A DNA stretch of 64,000 bases from Isoetes taiwanensis (Eukaryota > Streptophyta > Lycopodiopsida > Isoetales > Isoetaceae), in NCBI GenBank assembly GCA_021234155.1, contig JAJEKV010000044.1, positions 9,396,777-9,460,776 on the forward strand. Reading direction: 5' to 3'. Positions 1 through 12,278 of this stretch are shown one piece after another (the first letter of the stretch is position 1; each line of letters opens with the position of its first letter). Below the pieces are notes generated by a model, which saw only the letters and a program-made list of their open reading frames with translations, made no database searches and had not been told where the DNA came from. The position numbers and the translations under genes are program-made.

Positions 1-451
1 TGGAAGAAGGCTGACTTCCTAGGGCTGTGTAAGAGGGGGTTCTAGTCAGGCTTGCATGGAGGTCGAAGAGATGGCCAAAGACATGGGCCTCCTCTGCAAG
101 GAAATCACGGATGTGGTTGGCACTGTTATACCATTCAACAAAGATCTTGGGTGCCATTAAGCAGAGATTAAGGTAGAAAATGGTTTGGAAGGATTGACAA
201 AGGACCAGAAAATCGCCTAAGAGGATGAGAGCAAACTTGGTGAAGAGGAAATGGCAAATGAGACCCCTTTTTATAGACTAAGGCTGCCTAGGTTTCTGTG
301 CCCAAGACTTCGATCAGGTAGACCTATGTTCTAAGGCTATAGATCTCCAAATTAGGTAACATGAAGTGCAAATCTAAACAAAACAAGTCAAGGAACACTA
401 TATGGCAGTTGCTGGATCAAATTTGGGCAAGTTTTGTTCAAATATGCTCGA
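1..451. other. No gene recognised
   Basis: Short open stretches only, none with recognisable motifs. The sequence is mildly purine-rich and may be decayed coding or TE sequence, but nothing supports a call. Confidence 0.5.
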
Positions 452-505
452 CTCGGATCAGACCGCGTGAAACGCGTCTGCGTTCGCGACGCAGGGGCCA
501 TCGTG
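452..505. repeat. Dispersed GC-rich hairpin repeat, copy A
   Basis: GC-rich island in AT-rich DNA. It starts with a degenerate GGTCAGACC-like word (atcagaccgcg) and contains the stem-loop CTGCGT-TCGCG-ACGCAG followed by GGGGCCAT. About 32 bases (470-501) recur exactly in the copy at 16778-16852, and a diverged copy lies at 16578-16652. The family is not one I recognise. Confidence 0.7.
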
Positions 506-545
506 CATTCAGAACTGAGAGGGTTATTTTTGGCAAAACTTGACA

Positions 546-2170
546 TTTTTAGGAGCTATAAGACACTAAAATGCATGTTTGGATCAATTCACAAGGCATC
601 CTAAAATTTAACTGCCATAATTAACCACTAAGGAACCACTATACATGTGGTTTCTTATGCAAAAAATAACAATCTTAATAGAAACCACACATTATAGTGG
701 TTTTTATAAGTAGGATGTATCTTTTCATGCTAGTTTTTGTTGCAACATGGTTTATTTAAATTGATAATAGTTTATAGCATGGTTTTCTTGTTAGTTTATT
801 GATACAACATGGGTTATTAAGTTTGTAATGGTTTATGGTATGGTTTTTCAATGCTAGACGATGATTTTCCACATCTTCTTTATTAAAAAGAGATGGCTTT
901 GGTATTTGTGCCAGAACGCCGCATGTGCAGATGCATGCGGCGTTCCCTCTTCCGCATGCGGGACTATTTTGGTCGTCTGAATTTCCTCTCTTACCTCCAC
1001 TATCATAGTTCAAATTATTTTGCTTTGCCGAAGACATGGTGTACACTGCCGGGCTCAGATTTGGCTTCATCTCGAATTTCCTCCAGCCCTTCTGCGCTTT
1101 TCTTTCCCCCGATCGCGGTATGGCGGCACGGGGTTGCTAGATGCTCCGTTTCTTAAGCAATGCGGCATTGCTTGAGAGCATGCTCAACCTATTGGATCTA
1201 GTTTGACTATTTACGGCCTTCAGAAGCGACTTAAGTTTGCTTTAGTGTGAGTTTTGGAGCACAAAAGTTGTCTTCCTCTGTTTCTCTATTTTCCGTCAAC
1301 ATTTTTTTTTCCTCTCGTGGGGCGGTAGGTACATGACATCTGCAGCTACTTGAATTCTATTGGGGATATGATCTGCGAGGGAGGGAGATAGTTATATCTT
1401 CATGGTAGAGAGCTGCATCTTTCGCCTTGAGTTATGCTTCGGATCATCTTTGGTTTGCAACAAGCAATGCATTAGGTCTAGGCTCGCTTTCGGTTTTATC
1501 AAAACCGGTAGGCAAATCTTCCCTGATATGTAAAAGTGTAAATCTTGGGTTTGAGCGCCAATGTATGCCTTCGAAGCATTGGTTTATGCTTTCTCCCATG
1601 GCTTATCTTCTATGATTATGTATGGGCTTTTGCTTTTGTGCGGGCTTCCTTTAGAAGAGCTTTGGGCGTTCAAAGGATCTTTGGTCATGTCAAATAAGCG
1701 TATTGAGCTTAAGGTTTCTTCATGGATGAGTGCCAAATTCTAATGCTCTTTATTTTTTGGTAGGCGGTTTCGTAAGTCTCTTTGCAATGAGCGTTTTTGG
1801 CGAGGCGTTTTCTAAGTCTCGGCTGGCTGATTATGGCTCCCCGGAGGGACGGCCGCATAAGGTAGTCGATTCATGTTTGAAGTCATGTAGCTCTTTTTTC
1901 CGGCTTAGAAGCTCAATTTATTTTAAAACACAGGAGGCCTTTGCATAGAACAAGAGGTGCTGTTTTTTTTTTTTTTTTCCCAATTAAACTACGGAGCTTC
2001 GGACTTTGTTCCACGGTATGATGCTTTTAGTCAAGGGAAGACATCCATGCTTCTATTATGATAATTGCATGTATAATTGTTCCCCTGAAGCTTCAACCTG
2101 TGTGGTCTATAAGTCCTAATTATTTTGGTCGTTATGGCGATCACCTAGAAACTTGGTGCATGTTGCATTG
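546..2170. other. No gene recognised; AT-rich sequence with GTGGTTT/ATGGTTTA words
   Basis: From about 600 to 860 the words ACCACTATA, GTGGTTT and ATGGTTTAT recur on both strands. Similar words lie beside the related hairpin repeats at 16.1-16.5 kb, so this may be the body of the same repeat family. The open stretches between 893 and 1948 look like chance or decayed sequence. Confidence 0.4.
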
Positions 2171-2175
2171 GCAAA

Positions 2176-2759
2176 ATGAAACTAGATACCCTTTTGTCAC
2201 ATATCAACTCCAATGATGATTTGAGACTTATTTCTGGGATTCTGCGGACTATGATTCGCGATTCCTATACTTTATTTCTTGTATCCATGTTGCCCACTTT
2301 ATACCGGATGGATGTTGTAGTTGTGGGAGCAACCATTCTTTTGTTCGGGGTACCCAGGCATATGCTAGCAATGACAAAGCGGTATGTTATTAGATCACTA
2401 TTTCGTTTAGAAAAAGAATGTGGTTGCGATCACTCTACATTGTCATGTGTTGCGATTGATTGAACTAAGGAAGCTTAGATCAAACCAGCGTGCCATAAGT
2501 GCACGCCTTATAGAAACCCTCCAGTTAGGTATAATTGATTCGAGATTTATTAAACAACATGCGAAATGATATTTGGTACTACGGTGAACATCCTTTCGGT
2601 AAAAGGACTCCTTTTGCATCTCGGCTTGTTGCAAGGCCTAAAGCCCTTTTGACTCCGTCTATTTTTCCGGATCTTCAAGTTTTTCACGCATCCAAGGAAG
2701 AGATTTGCATTGCCATGGGTGAATTTCCTACATCTAGGAAAAGTTCCATTTTTTTTTGA
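2176..2759 (+). other. Unassigned coding-like stretch
   Basis: Two open stretches, 2176-2463 (95 residues) and 2535-2759 (74 residues), have fairly protein-like composition; the second includes WYYGEHPFGKRTPFASRLV. I do not recognise a family. There is no clear promoter, no long ORF and no good splice pair to join them. They could be remnants of a gene or of a TE. Confidence 0.2.
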
Positions 2760-5537
2760 GGTATAATTTAAACCTTTATCTAAGTGTTATTTTCCTCTAT
2801 AGGTTGCTTCATAGCTCCATTATTTGATAAGTTGTTGGACTTCGATTCTGGTTGTTTGAAGTTCTATTTCATGCCCTTTGTCGCAACATGTCATTTCTTC
2901 TTCCCCTTTTAAGTCGAGACCCATGGGGGCTTCACTAAGCAGATGAATATTAAAAAAGTCTTGTGGCCAAGTTCTTCACTTCAGTTTAACTGCCATTTTC
3001 ATGTTAAAAGATTATGATATGCTATTATAATTTAAGCACAAACATCTACCTTGCCAATTCAAGTGGCATCGATTATTTGCCTTATCGTATAAAGTTCGAG
3101 AAAAGATTTATTTTACTGTTTTTCAACTTTGGTTATTTTATGGCTCTACAAGGGCCGGAGGGTTTAAACTTTAAGGGCATGTTCACAAGCTTCATGCAAG
3201 TGCTTCTCTCTTATCGTATCTTGAAAGTGAGGCTGTGATTTGAATCTCATTCCACCACAGTATTGTTGATAATCAAATAGAGTTCTTGGTCCCACAAACA
3301 AAGCGATCATAGCGGCTTTATCTATACATTAATGTATGATAGAGGCAGAAAGACCATAGTTTTTTTGTAATATGGATTCAGAAAATGCTTTAATTTACAT
3401 CTTATTGTTAAACATATATGCCATATTTGGCAGGAAGGAGGATGCAGAAGAGTCGAGAAGAATGAATACCTATTAAAATTCAATAGCATCTACAATTAGG
3501 TTAAATAATGCAAAATATTATTCAAGATCAAAGTGGAACTAAGTTTGTATACATTTATGCTCAGCACAAGATGTTTAATTTCAGTTATTTAACACTAGAC
3601 CTGTCCCATGATGGACCATTAAAGGGCATTTTGAAGGTTCACGAAAAAAATCATATAAAATCAAGAACACAAAAACTAGCCAAACCCTTTCTAGAAGTTC
3701 ATATATGGCAGTCATGCTTCACATAAAAAATACACAAAAATGTATCAGCTCCCATTCTTGTGAGTTATGCTCTAGCAAACCCAAGGGGGTCAAGTACCAA
3801 AAGCTTCATGTTCACACAAAGTAAAACTGCCTTGATGAAAAGATTTTTTTTATTTTTTTGGTTATAATGTTATTTTTCTACACGAGATATAGAGCAAGGC
3901 ACAAAAAATGACATCTCAATTCGAACTCCGTGAAGGAAGATAGAGCAATTCAAACATGACCGGGGTCAAAAGCGTCCTCGCCTTCTCGAGAACCAATCTT
4001 TGGTTCCCAAAGCAGTTGTGATATAAAAACAACAACTTTCAGAAGGAGATCAATTTTGAGTCCAAATTTGGCATATAAGTAGTTCACGAAGTCTTCCATC
4101 CTATAAAAATATTTGTTGACTTTGAATTTGATGTTTTGACTTTTACTTCTATTTTCAATTTTAGGGAATTTATTCAAATGGATAGTATTGCTACATATGA
4201 TTCTAGGCTGTCCTCAAAAAAGTCACATTATGAAAGTTTATAAGGATATGAAACCAATGCAAAAACAAGCTCGTGAAAAGAGCAAAAGACATAGTAAAAA
4301 AAAATCAAAAATAATATCTGTACCTGCCCATTACTGGTCCATAGTTCATTCAAAAATTGATAATATCCTTATGTTAATCCATTTCAAGTTGAGTTTTGAG
4401 ACACGAGTAGCTCTTGGACCACTTTGTTCACAAAAAATATTTGTTGTTCATTATCTTAAGGATTGTACTAGAATAGATAGCATCAATTATATTATATCTT
4501 CCATGTTTATTCTAGATTTGTGCCCTAAGGTGTGACTTTACAAAATCACATCCTCAAAATATCTCATGTCAAGAAACCAATGCAAAAAGAACCAAGAAAA
4601 AATATGAAAAATTTTTACTATAAAAAATCAAGATAGATTGCTATCTGCAGTCCAGTTGCAGACCATCATTGGTCCAGATGACTGAAAGTTTAAAAAATAT
4701 TAATGGTGCCACCTTATTCAATTTTGATCTCAACTTTCACATATAGTTTACTTGTATAATTCTCTATAGGACAAAATTAATTGATTAGGTTAGCTTGTAT
4801 AATTTAAGGGTAAGGTTGAAGCACAAACAATTGAGAATTTATAGGGTATTTATGACCAATTGAACTTACATGGACTTTCAATTACACCTTTCAAAAATCA
4901 TGTGATTGAAGCTAAAAAGCCATAGTATTATTCTATGGAGAAAAATGGATAAGGCTATTGAGAGATATATGCTCTATACAATTGGTCTCGTGGACCATAA
5001 ATGGTGATGGGTGCTTATATAAATTAAAATCTTAGAATACTTTAATATGCAACTAGAGATTTCTATTGCCAAGAAAGGTTTGTATCCATAAAAAATATAA
5101 TATACATGAAAGATAACTTACACGTAATGTTATTCTACTTGGATGACAATGCTTTATAGCAGTAACACAGATATGAAGTTTATGCTAGTAAAAAATAAGC
5201 AGATTTCATGGTATTTTTTTCAATAAGACCATATAAACTATATAAGAGATCTCTATATATGTCATTTCTCACATTTTGAACCATTTTAAAGGCATATTTG
5301 GGGAAAAGTAGTGTCTCTTTCTATGAACCAAAGAAGCATATATGAAATGTTATGTGGTCTATTTATATATTGTCATGGCTAAACTTCACAACATCCACTT
5401 GAATTCATCAATAAACATCGTTTGCTTAATCATTGTGGAGTTTTGGACCTATAATTATGGAGTTGACCCAACTTTTTATGCTCTAATGTGTTAATCCGGT
5501 TGTTGTACATCATATAACAACACATAACTACCAACAC
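2760..5537. other. No gene recognised
   Basis: AT-rich sequence with scattered short ORFs (for example 3950-4177 minus and 4188-4535 plus) that lack recognisable motifs and are lysine- or asparagine-rich, as AT-rich chance ORFs are. A T-rich run lies near 3845-3862. Confidence 0.5.
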
Positions 5538-5995
5538 ATAACTACCAACACATAACTATCATTAACATTAATTATTACAAACCATTGCATTCCACACTTA
5601 AAAATAAAATTCCCCCTTAAACCCCCTTTGGTTTGGGTGCATATTCACACAGGGGGTGACTCCGGGCATCGAGAGTTGTTGGATGAGCATATATGCCTTT
5701 TATTCCTCGATCTAGACCATACATAGAGATCCTCATTTGTGGGGTATGCCTGTACAAGTTTTGGTATACTGTATAACACAATTTGTGAAATACTATAAGA
5801 TTTGAGACAATGTACTATATGGTATTGATTTTGTATATGTATAACATGATTTTAGGGGCTCTCGCCGCCCGGAGCACCCCCTGTGTGAATATGCACCCAA
5901 ACCAAAGGGGGTTTAAGGGGGAATTTTATTTTTAAGTGTGGAATGCAATGGTTTGTAATAATTAATGTTAATGATAGTTATGTGTTGGTAGTTAT
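5538..5995. mobile_element. Foldback/MITE-like element with long inverted arms
   Basis: Two nearly perfect inverted arms of about 135 bp (5538-5672 and 5862-5995) flank a loop of about 190 bp. The arms share CTTTGGTTTGGGTGCATATT, the CACAGGGGGTG block and the outer AT-rich part ending in ATAACTACCAACAC. The left outer end carries an extra copy of the 14-base unit ATAACTACCAACAC starting at 5524, so the exact boundary is ambiguous. There is no coding capacity. I see no convincing target-site duplication, so the superfamily is open. An RNA copy would fold into a long hairpin and could feed small-RNA production (inference). Confidence 0.8.
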
Positions 5996-8900
5996 ACTAA
6001 AAAAATTTTTTGGCCCTTCGGGCCCTAACAAAAGAGAACGAAACCAAACAAATAAACAAGCAACAATACAACATATACACAATCCAAACTCCCTTGAGTG
6101 AATATGTAGCATCTAAACCAAAAAGAAAGTCATATAATCATTGTTTATTGTTATATATTGTTATATGTTTGTGAGATCTGTGAAGAACAAAAAATTTAGG
6201 GCCTATAGAATATAAAAATCATAAAAACAATGCAAATGAAGACGTGTACACAAACTAGCATAAGGGGTTCTCATACTCGTCTAACCCCGGCCCTTGATCC
6301 AAGTAATATTCCATGGATTATTCCAAACCCACAAGCTATGGTCGTTCATCCAAAAACAAGATGGGGTCAAACCCCATTTTCCACCTCACCCAAAGGTTGT
6401 CTCAATTGTATTCCGTTGAAGTCAAACATATACGATTGCGGACTACTTAACACCAAACATACGCCTGCGTGCCGCATTACAGGAACTCCATTCCTGTTCA
6501 ACACTAAAGCTGCTTGCATTACAACCTGCAGCTCTATAAATTTGAATTACATGAACAACAAGAAAACTCTAATATAACTCCAAACTTAACGTGACTTGTT
6601 TCCATAAGCGGCAAGCGGTCGGACCAATAACATACATTTGAATAAGAAGAAAGTATGTAGAACAAGTACAACAAATTGGACTTCTTTGAACATGCATTGT
6701 ATAAAATTTTTCTTGCATGTGGCCTTAAGAGAGGTTCGGGACGGTGAGGGGCACGAGCGAGCTTTGCCTCGAAGGGGACATTCCTATAAAAAACCATGAA
6801 CATTTGTAATCGGTAAGATGAAATTCGTAAAATTCACCATATCATCACATAATTGCTACAACACCACACCAATAGTGTGCATGCGTGCGAGCTTGTGCAG
6901 CGGGCCGGTTGGTTTCACTTCCTTTGAAACAACGATGGGTCAAGCCACGAGGCTTTGGATTAAGCTTTCGATCTTTGGAGATGCCTCACGGTGCCAAACT
7001 TCAGTCCAAGAAGATCATCAATTTTTCGAGACAGGCTTACGTCTTTGCATTGTTGTCATGTCATGTTGGCTAAGCGTCCACAATGCTATGCCCGAGATGC
7101 ATATGAGCCATTACTTATGGTAGCTCGACTATCTTCCTTTTCAAATGCACCCAACAATAGATCATTGCCACTTGCTTCCACTTGCTCACTTGGCAAAATA
7201 TTGTCCATAGAAGAACCTGACTAAAGTGCTTGTATCATCATGAGAATTCCGCGAAACCTCGGTGCTCTTTGTCAAAAGCAGGTAAGAAAGGCTGCAGATT
7301 TGAAAAACCATCTTAATACATAAAGGGAAGCGGCGACGATAAAACAAGCGAAAAGGTCATTAAATTCATCGAAAATTCTATCCTTTATCTCACTACTTTG
7401 TATGTCTGAAGAGAGCGACTGTTTTGGGCGGATTAATAACATGTTACGCAACTTCAACTCCACGCAATAGAAGCCAGTAGTAAAAGCGGTGCCATGTCAT
7501 GTACATCCCGCCACACACATAATACTTCGGGTCAAAGTATGGAACTTTGTAACCATAAGAGCTAAGAGGCATTCAAGAAGGGACCTGATTTGCACCGCTA
7601 ATCCGGTGGTAGAGCTGCTCCAAGAACAACCGACTTCGGGAGGCCTTTTGAAGAATATCTTTCTGCTTTAGCGTCGGTAACTCCAGCCGAACCTTGATTC
7701 ATAGTTAGTGCAGCATCAATGTAAGGACTCAATTCATTGAACAGTAAACAAGAAAAGGTATGCATGCAAGGCATTCTTGCCAATCTACACAAAAAAGTAC
7801 TCGATACCTCTGCTGAGTCTTCATCACACAGTTTTGCCAGAGGGATTTCCACAGTGCAATTGTAGAAGTGCATAGCAGTCTGACACAAAATATTTGCGGT
7901 GACACAAAAATGCCCAGACTTCCTCAGTACCTTTGGAGCATGGAAAGGAGCATGAGAGAATACTATGAACTGCCAGACATTAAAACATCTCCGGTGTCCT
8001 GTGCGCTAGCCCTCAGCCTGCCAGAACCCTATTGCAATGGAGCAGAAGCCATGTATCTGGCTCTTCACGGAACTTCTCCGCCATAGCCACGCTGCCCTGC
8101 CTTGCCGAAACCTACCATGAATAACCCAAAACAAAAAATCGACACCATACAAATCCAATAAAAATGCCTCAAAAAAAATTTACCGACCTCGATTATGGCC
8201 CTAATCCACACAACCCTAAAAAAAAAACCTAAAAATAATGGACCACGGGATTTTCCCCTTTTCTAAAATCAACGGCTAACAAAAGGGTGCACTCTAGAAA
8301 TACTATTTAGTATACCTGGATGAATACGGCCACCAAATCATATGAAAACCTTAGAGAAAACAGTACAAAAACAGAAAAAAAGACCCCCTGTTATAATGCT
8401 AGATATTTGAATTCCAAAAATTGCATGGTTACACCCTAGTTACACTATATGTAAGTTGATAAAAGTTATGTTCTATGTAGATATAAATAGAATGCATCAT
8501 TTATTGCCCACATGGCATTATGGATGGTTGTTATTGGAGCATTTTAACATATACTTTTGTCCAGAATTCTGTATAGTAGATTCTTTTAGTAAATATTAAG
8601 GTTAACATGACTTATTTAAACTCCAAAAAATCATGAAACTATATCTCGTATAGTTAGCAACTCATGGCCACAAGAATTAAATCAAAATTTGTTATAATGA
8701 GAGAGTAACAATTCTTAAACCTCAAGCAGCTTTTTTGACCAAAATAGGGTTTGGCGGCTTCCGCCGATTTCAAATGATAGCAAGAAAATATGGGAACATA
8801 AAACTCAATGTATTCTATGATAAACAGGCAAATACCTCCAACTTTAGCAAGGTTTAGGTCACTTTATGCTAGAAATATCGAAGAAGGCGGTTACGAAAAG

Positions 8901-9282
8901 TGTAAACCGCCAAATTCTTCAATGTTTGAGCAATCACCACAAGGTATAGGTGACCCCATTGGTCTTGAAATTCTCAGAGGTCATTAAGAAATAAGTGAAG
9001 ACGCAAATGATGGTGGTATATAATAAAATTGAAATTTCTTTCGTGAGTTACGTGGGTTTAAGTGGTAGAGGTCACGTGGGCCAGTTCTGGTCCATGGATC
9101 AGGAATGGTCCCAGGGACAGGTCTAGTGTTAAAGTACATTTTGTACATTATCTTTGTTAAGTTTGATTTCGGGACTAAGTAACAGGTATTTTGCTGCAAC
9201 AGGTCATCTTTAATGTGCGACGCGAGCTCTTGCCCTGTACTTGGTACTAAGTTTCTTGAAAATCTTCAAGATTTTACTTCTA
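5996..9282. other. No gene recognised
   Basis: Contains GGCCC-TTC-GGGCC just after the foldback element (about 6012-6026) and several short ORFs (6230-6577 plus, 6534-6803 minus, 7598-7888 minus, 7868-8086 plus). The 96-residue minus-strand ORF at 7598-7888 is the most protein-like, but it has no motif I recognise and no obvious flanking exon. From 8100 to 9282 the DNA is A-rich and silent. Confidence 0.4.
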
Positions 9283-9603
9283 GGGTAAAAGCATGTTAGG
9301 GTGTACCACTTTTGGAACCTGCAAAAGTACATACACTAGGTACTTCAGAACTGGGTACTTTCTCATTTTTATTTTCATTAAAACTAGTACAAATATCCAA
9401 AATAAAAGTCAAGGACGCATTAATATTCAAAGTTAAGATAAAGATAATGCTACCGGAGACCAAAATATATATAAAAGTTCTAGAATGTACCTTTTATTGG
9501 GATATTACACAAGTACCCAGTACCCAGTCCTGGGTACCTTTTTAGGTACCTTTTTTGTCACTAAATAATACTTTTTAAGGGACACCCTAACATGCTTTTA
9601 CCC
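9283..9603. mobile_element. 321-bp MITE with GGGTAAAAG... TIRs and TCTA target duplication
   Basis: Terminal inverted repeats read GGGTAAAAGCATGTTAGGGT at both ends (left from 9283; right as its reverse complement ending 9603). The flanks are TCTA (9279-9282) and TCTA (9604-9607), a 4-bp target duplication. The interior has no coding capacity but many GTAC words (AAGTAC, GGTAC, GTACC), mostly near the two ends. The ends match the ends of the 9-kb transposon at 25016-34066 (same first nine bases, then TAGGGTGTC after a variable stretch), and that element also has a 4-bp duplication. It is therefore probably a non-autonomous member of the same family. Confidence 0.87.
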
Positions 9604-9711
9604 TCTACTACTTTGTAACATCTTCCTTATGGAATTAGAGCATGCTGGCATTAGCAATAATGAGTTTGTTATGTATGGACTGGCAATAACTCCTCGCAAT
9701 ATCACATCTCC

Positions 9712-9849
9712 ATTCAAGTTGTGATTATTTTATCTTTCGATTAATTCTTAGCTAAGTTATTGGTTGGTTTAACTTCCAATGCCTCTTTCGATTCAAGTTG
9801 TGATTATTTTATCTTTCGATTAATTCTTAGCTAAGTTATTGGTTGGTTT
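9712..9849. repeat. Direct repeat, 58 bp exact, period 79
   Basis: The segment beginning ATTCAAGTTGTGATTATTTT occurs at 9712-9770 and again at 9791-9849 without a visible difference. The second copy abuts the 5'-truncated LINE that starts near 9850. Confidence 0.9.
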
Positions 9850-11338
9850 TTTGGCGTTTGACATTACGTGCCTCGGGGAAAAACTATGGGCAAAGGACTG
9901 CAACGGTAGGGGTTCCTATAGATTTGCGAGAATCACGGTGTACATGCTATCACGAAGATGCTCGGATTAGGTTCGTGAGACAAGCCAACCATTTGGTAGC
10001 GATGCTCGGGGTTCGTCGGGGATGCCTCTCTCCCCAACATTGTTTGGGCTTTACATTGATCAATTGGAGAGCTTGGCTTGCGATAATGGGGGCGATGGGC
10101 TCACCTTCTCTATCGGATCATCGGAGCCGGTTAATATATATGCTGATGATGTGGACCTCCTAGCTTACACACCAGCGGACATGCAGCGACATCTCGATGC
10201 CACGGACACATACCTTGGCGACTAATATCTTGGCGTCAACCGCGGCCAAGACTAAGGTGGTTTTCATATCATCTTCCGTCGGTAGGGTCCCCTCCGCCGA
10301 TTCTAGAGGCCAAAATGTGGAAGTTGCATCCACATACAAATATTTGGGAGTGGGTTCCTTCTACTATGCTTTAAGGACACATCCATACGACTCACAGTGT
10401 GACGGTGGAAGGCACTATATGCAATACAAAACAATAGTCATAGAGCGAGTTGTATGATTGGGCCCATCGATCCACGCTTTGTTCAAGGTCTTAGTGGAGC
10501 TGTCCTTTTATCACGGGGGTGGAAGTATGGGGCCCGATGTAGTATCACTTGCTACTTGGAATGACTTGGGCGAGTCGAGAAAGCCTTCTTAGTACGAGCA
10601 CTAGGGGTGAAGTCCACGGTCCCATATAAAATTCTCTTTGGGAGGAGGGATTCTTGCCTCTTGAGGGCTGGCCCTTGATCGCCACATTGTCTATTTTTGA
10701 GAAGGTGGTCAATATGGGCGATGCTCGTCTCCCTAAAACTAGCTTATATCATGGCAATGGAGCGCTGGGCCTCAAGGCCTTCTTTGGAGGGAAAAAGAGA
10801 GCTCAATGGTTGGCTAGATGGAATGTGCGAGAACACGGAGGTGCATACATGTGCAAGCAGAGGCTGGTCGCCATAGCTTGAGGCAATATCTTGGCGATTG
10901 CTTCCTCGGCCAAGCTTTGGGATGCCAATGCCCTTGAGCAGGTTAAGGCTGACACACTACCCGGCCACATAAATCCCACATTGGAGCGAGGCCGCAATGC
11001 TACCTCGCGTACCCACTTGCCCATGAAAAGCGGCGCACTCATTGCCTCCATTAAGACGAGGGGCACATCATCTTGAATTGAGACATGCGGATGGATTGGT
11101 GAACCACGCCGGGGCCGGGCTCTGTCAATCTTTGCCAAATGGAGTCATTGAGGATGAATCTCATACCCTTCAAAGTTGCCCAGCATATGATCAAATTCGG
11201 ACACGATATGCTGAGTTGGTCAGGCCTGGCCAGCCGTTACATGTGACATTGAGCACAGCATCCGTACGGGTGCTGGGATCATATCTTCAGGAGGTTATGG
11301 ACATGCGAGATCAGCTATGTCCTCGGGCACACACTTGA
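9850..11338 (+). pseudogene. Decayed LINE reverse transcriptase (5'-truncated non-LTR element)
   Basis: A reverse transcriptase is visible across several frames. A GVRRGC-LSP-LFGLYID block (about 10000-10080) matches the RT turn before motif C. YADDVDLLAYTP follows near 10139 and is the catalytic YxDD motif. Next come a TKTKVVF-like stretch, YKYLGV (about 10340-10360) and a C-terminal Cys/His block (LPNGVIEDESHTLQSCPAYD, about 11127-11186) typical of the zinc-knuckle end of LINE ORF2 proteins. The endonuclease and the first RT blocks are missing. Frameshifts and stops separate the pieces, so the copy is dead. The thumb/tail layout differs from the L1 copy at 20-24 kb, so this is a second LINE family. 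Confidence 0.85.
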
Positions 11339-11392
11339 CATGTATATAAACATTGATGTATACTTGTACAGTTTGACAGCATTCTTATTACT

Positions 11393-11530
11393 GCCACGGT
11401 TTTTCCCTCGAAAACCCTTCGGGGCGGGGGTTTTTTAACCCGGACAGTAATAAGTTTGTTGCGCTCCTTATGGGTCCCATAGGCCGATTGGCCTCAGTGG
11501 ACGATAAAAAATCATTCTCATTCTCATTCT
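11393..11530 (+). mobile_element. 3' end of the LINE: hairpin, conserved tail and CATTCT repeats
   Basis: Downstream of the RT lies a hairpin region with AAAACCC-TTCGG-GGCGG-GGGTTTT flanked by inverted TTATTACTG/CAGTAATAAG. It is followed by a conserved tail (GGGTCCCAT...GTGGACGATAAAAAA) and a short CATTCT microsatellite ending near 11530. Other copies of this tail occur in the window at 11587-11650 (+), 37471-37550 (-) and 51654-51715 (-). A related hairpin occurs at 48545-48605. Confidence 0.75.
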
Positions 11531-11586
11531 TATCATGAGAATTTGAGAGGCCTTTTGGTGGTATCTAAAGTTTGAAAGCATATATT

Positions 11587-11650
11587 GTATGGGTCCCATG
11601 ACCTATTGGTCTCCGTGGACGTTAAAAAACTATTATATTCTATTCTGTTA
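11587..11650 (+). mobile_element. Isolated LINE 3' tail
   Basis: GGGTCCCATGACC...TTGGTCTCCGTGGACGTTAAAAAA followed by TATTCTATTCT-type sequence. It is the same 3' tail as the LINE ending at 11530 but without any upstream coding part, so it is probably a severely 5'-truncated insertion. Confidence 0.7.
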
Positions 11651-12071
11651 TTATAGGTCCAAAATATTTAAGTTAACTCTCCCTGTACTTAGGACTTAAA
11701 AGGCAAAGTATGTTACTCAAAAGGCTCTACAACAAAAACAATAAAAGTTTCTACAACAATTTCACATAAGGTAGCAGAATAACTAAATAAACATATGCAT
11801 GTCAAACATGTTTGATAAATCACACATTTAGGGTTAAAGAGGTTGGAGTTTAGGGCTTAGGGGATTATGACTTTGGGGTTAGATGATTTATTATAATGAA
11901 CTTCGAAATATAAGATGCAGCTCAGAGATTGAGCCCTTTACACTTGGCATTGCATTACATTTATGAACACAAACACATTTAAATTTTCATTTCACACGTC
12001 CACAATTAGTGCCCGGCATCACCAGGCACACGTTTCTAGTTAGTTTTCTTTTGTAGCATGGTTTACTAGAA

Positions 12072-12278
12072 TTAGTGTAGTTTGGAAGGTGGTTTTCACT
12101 GCCAATTTAAATACCTAGTGGTTATTCATGTTCGTTTTCTATTGCTGAAATTGTCTATTAAAAATAGACCACATTTGGTTTCTTTAATGTAGTTTACAAG
12201 GCGGTTTTTACTGCCAACATAAATATCTAGTGGTTATTCTGTTGTTTTTCTATTGCAGAATTGTCTACTAAAAATTGA
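12072..12278. repeat. Two-copy tandem repeat, about 114-bp period
   Basis: The unit starting near TAGTGTAGTTTGGAAGGTGG recurs diverged at about 12185. Shared words include GGTTTTYACTGCCAA, CTAGTGGTTATTC and GAATTGTCTAYTAAAAAT. The flanking DNA also carries ATGGTTTA/GTGGTT words like those at 0.6-0.86 kb and 16.1-16.5 kb. Confidence 0.7.
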
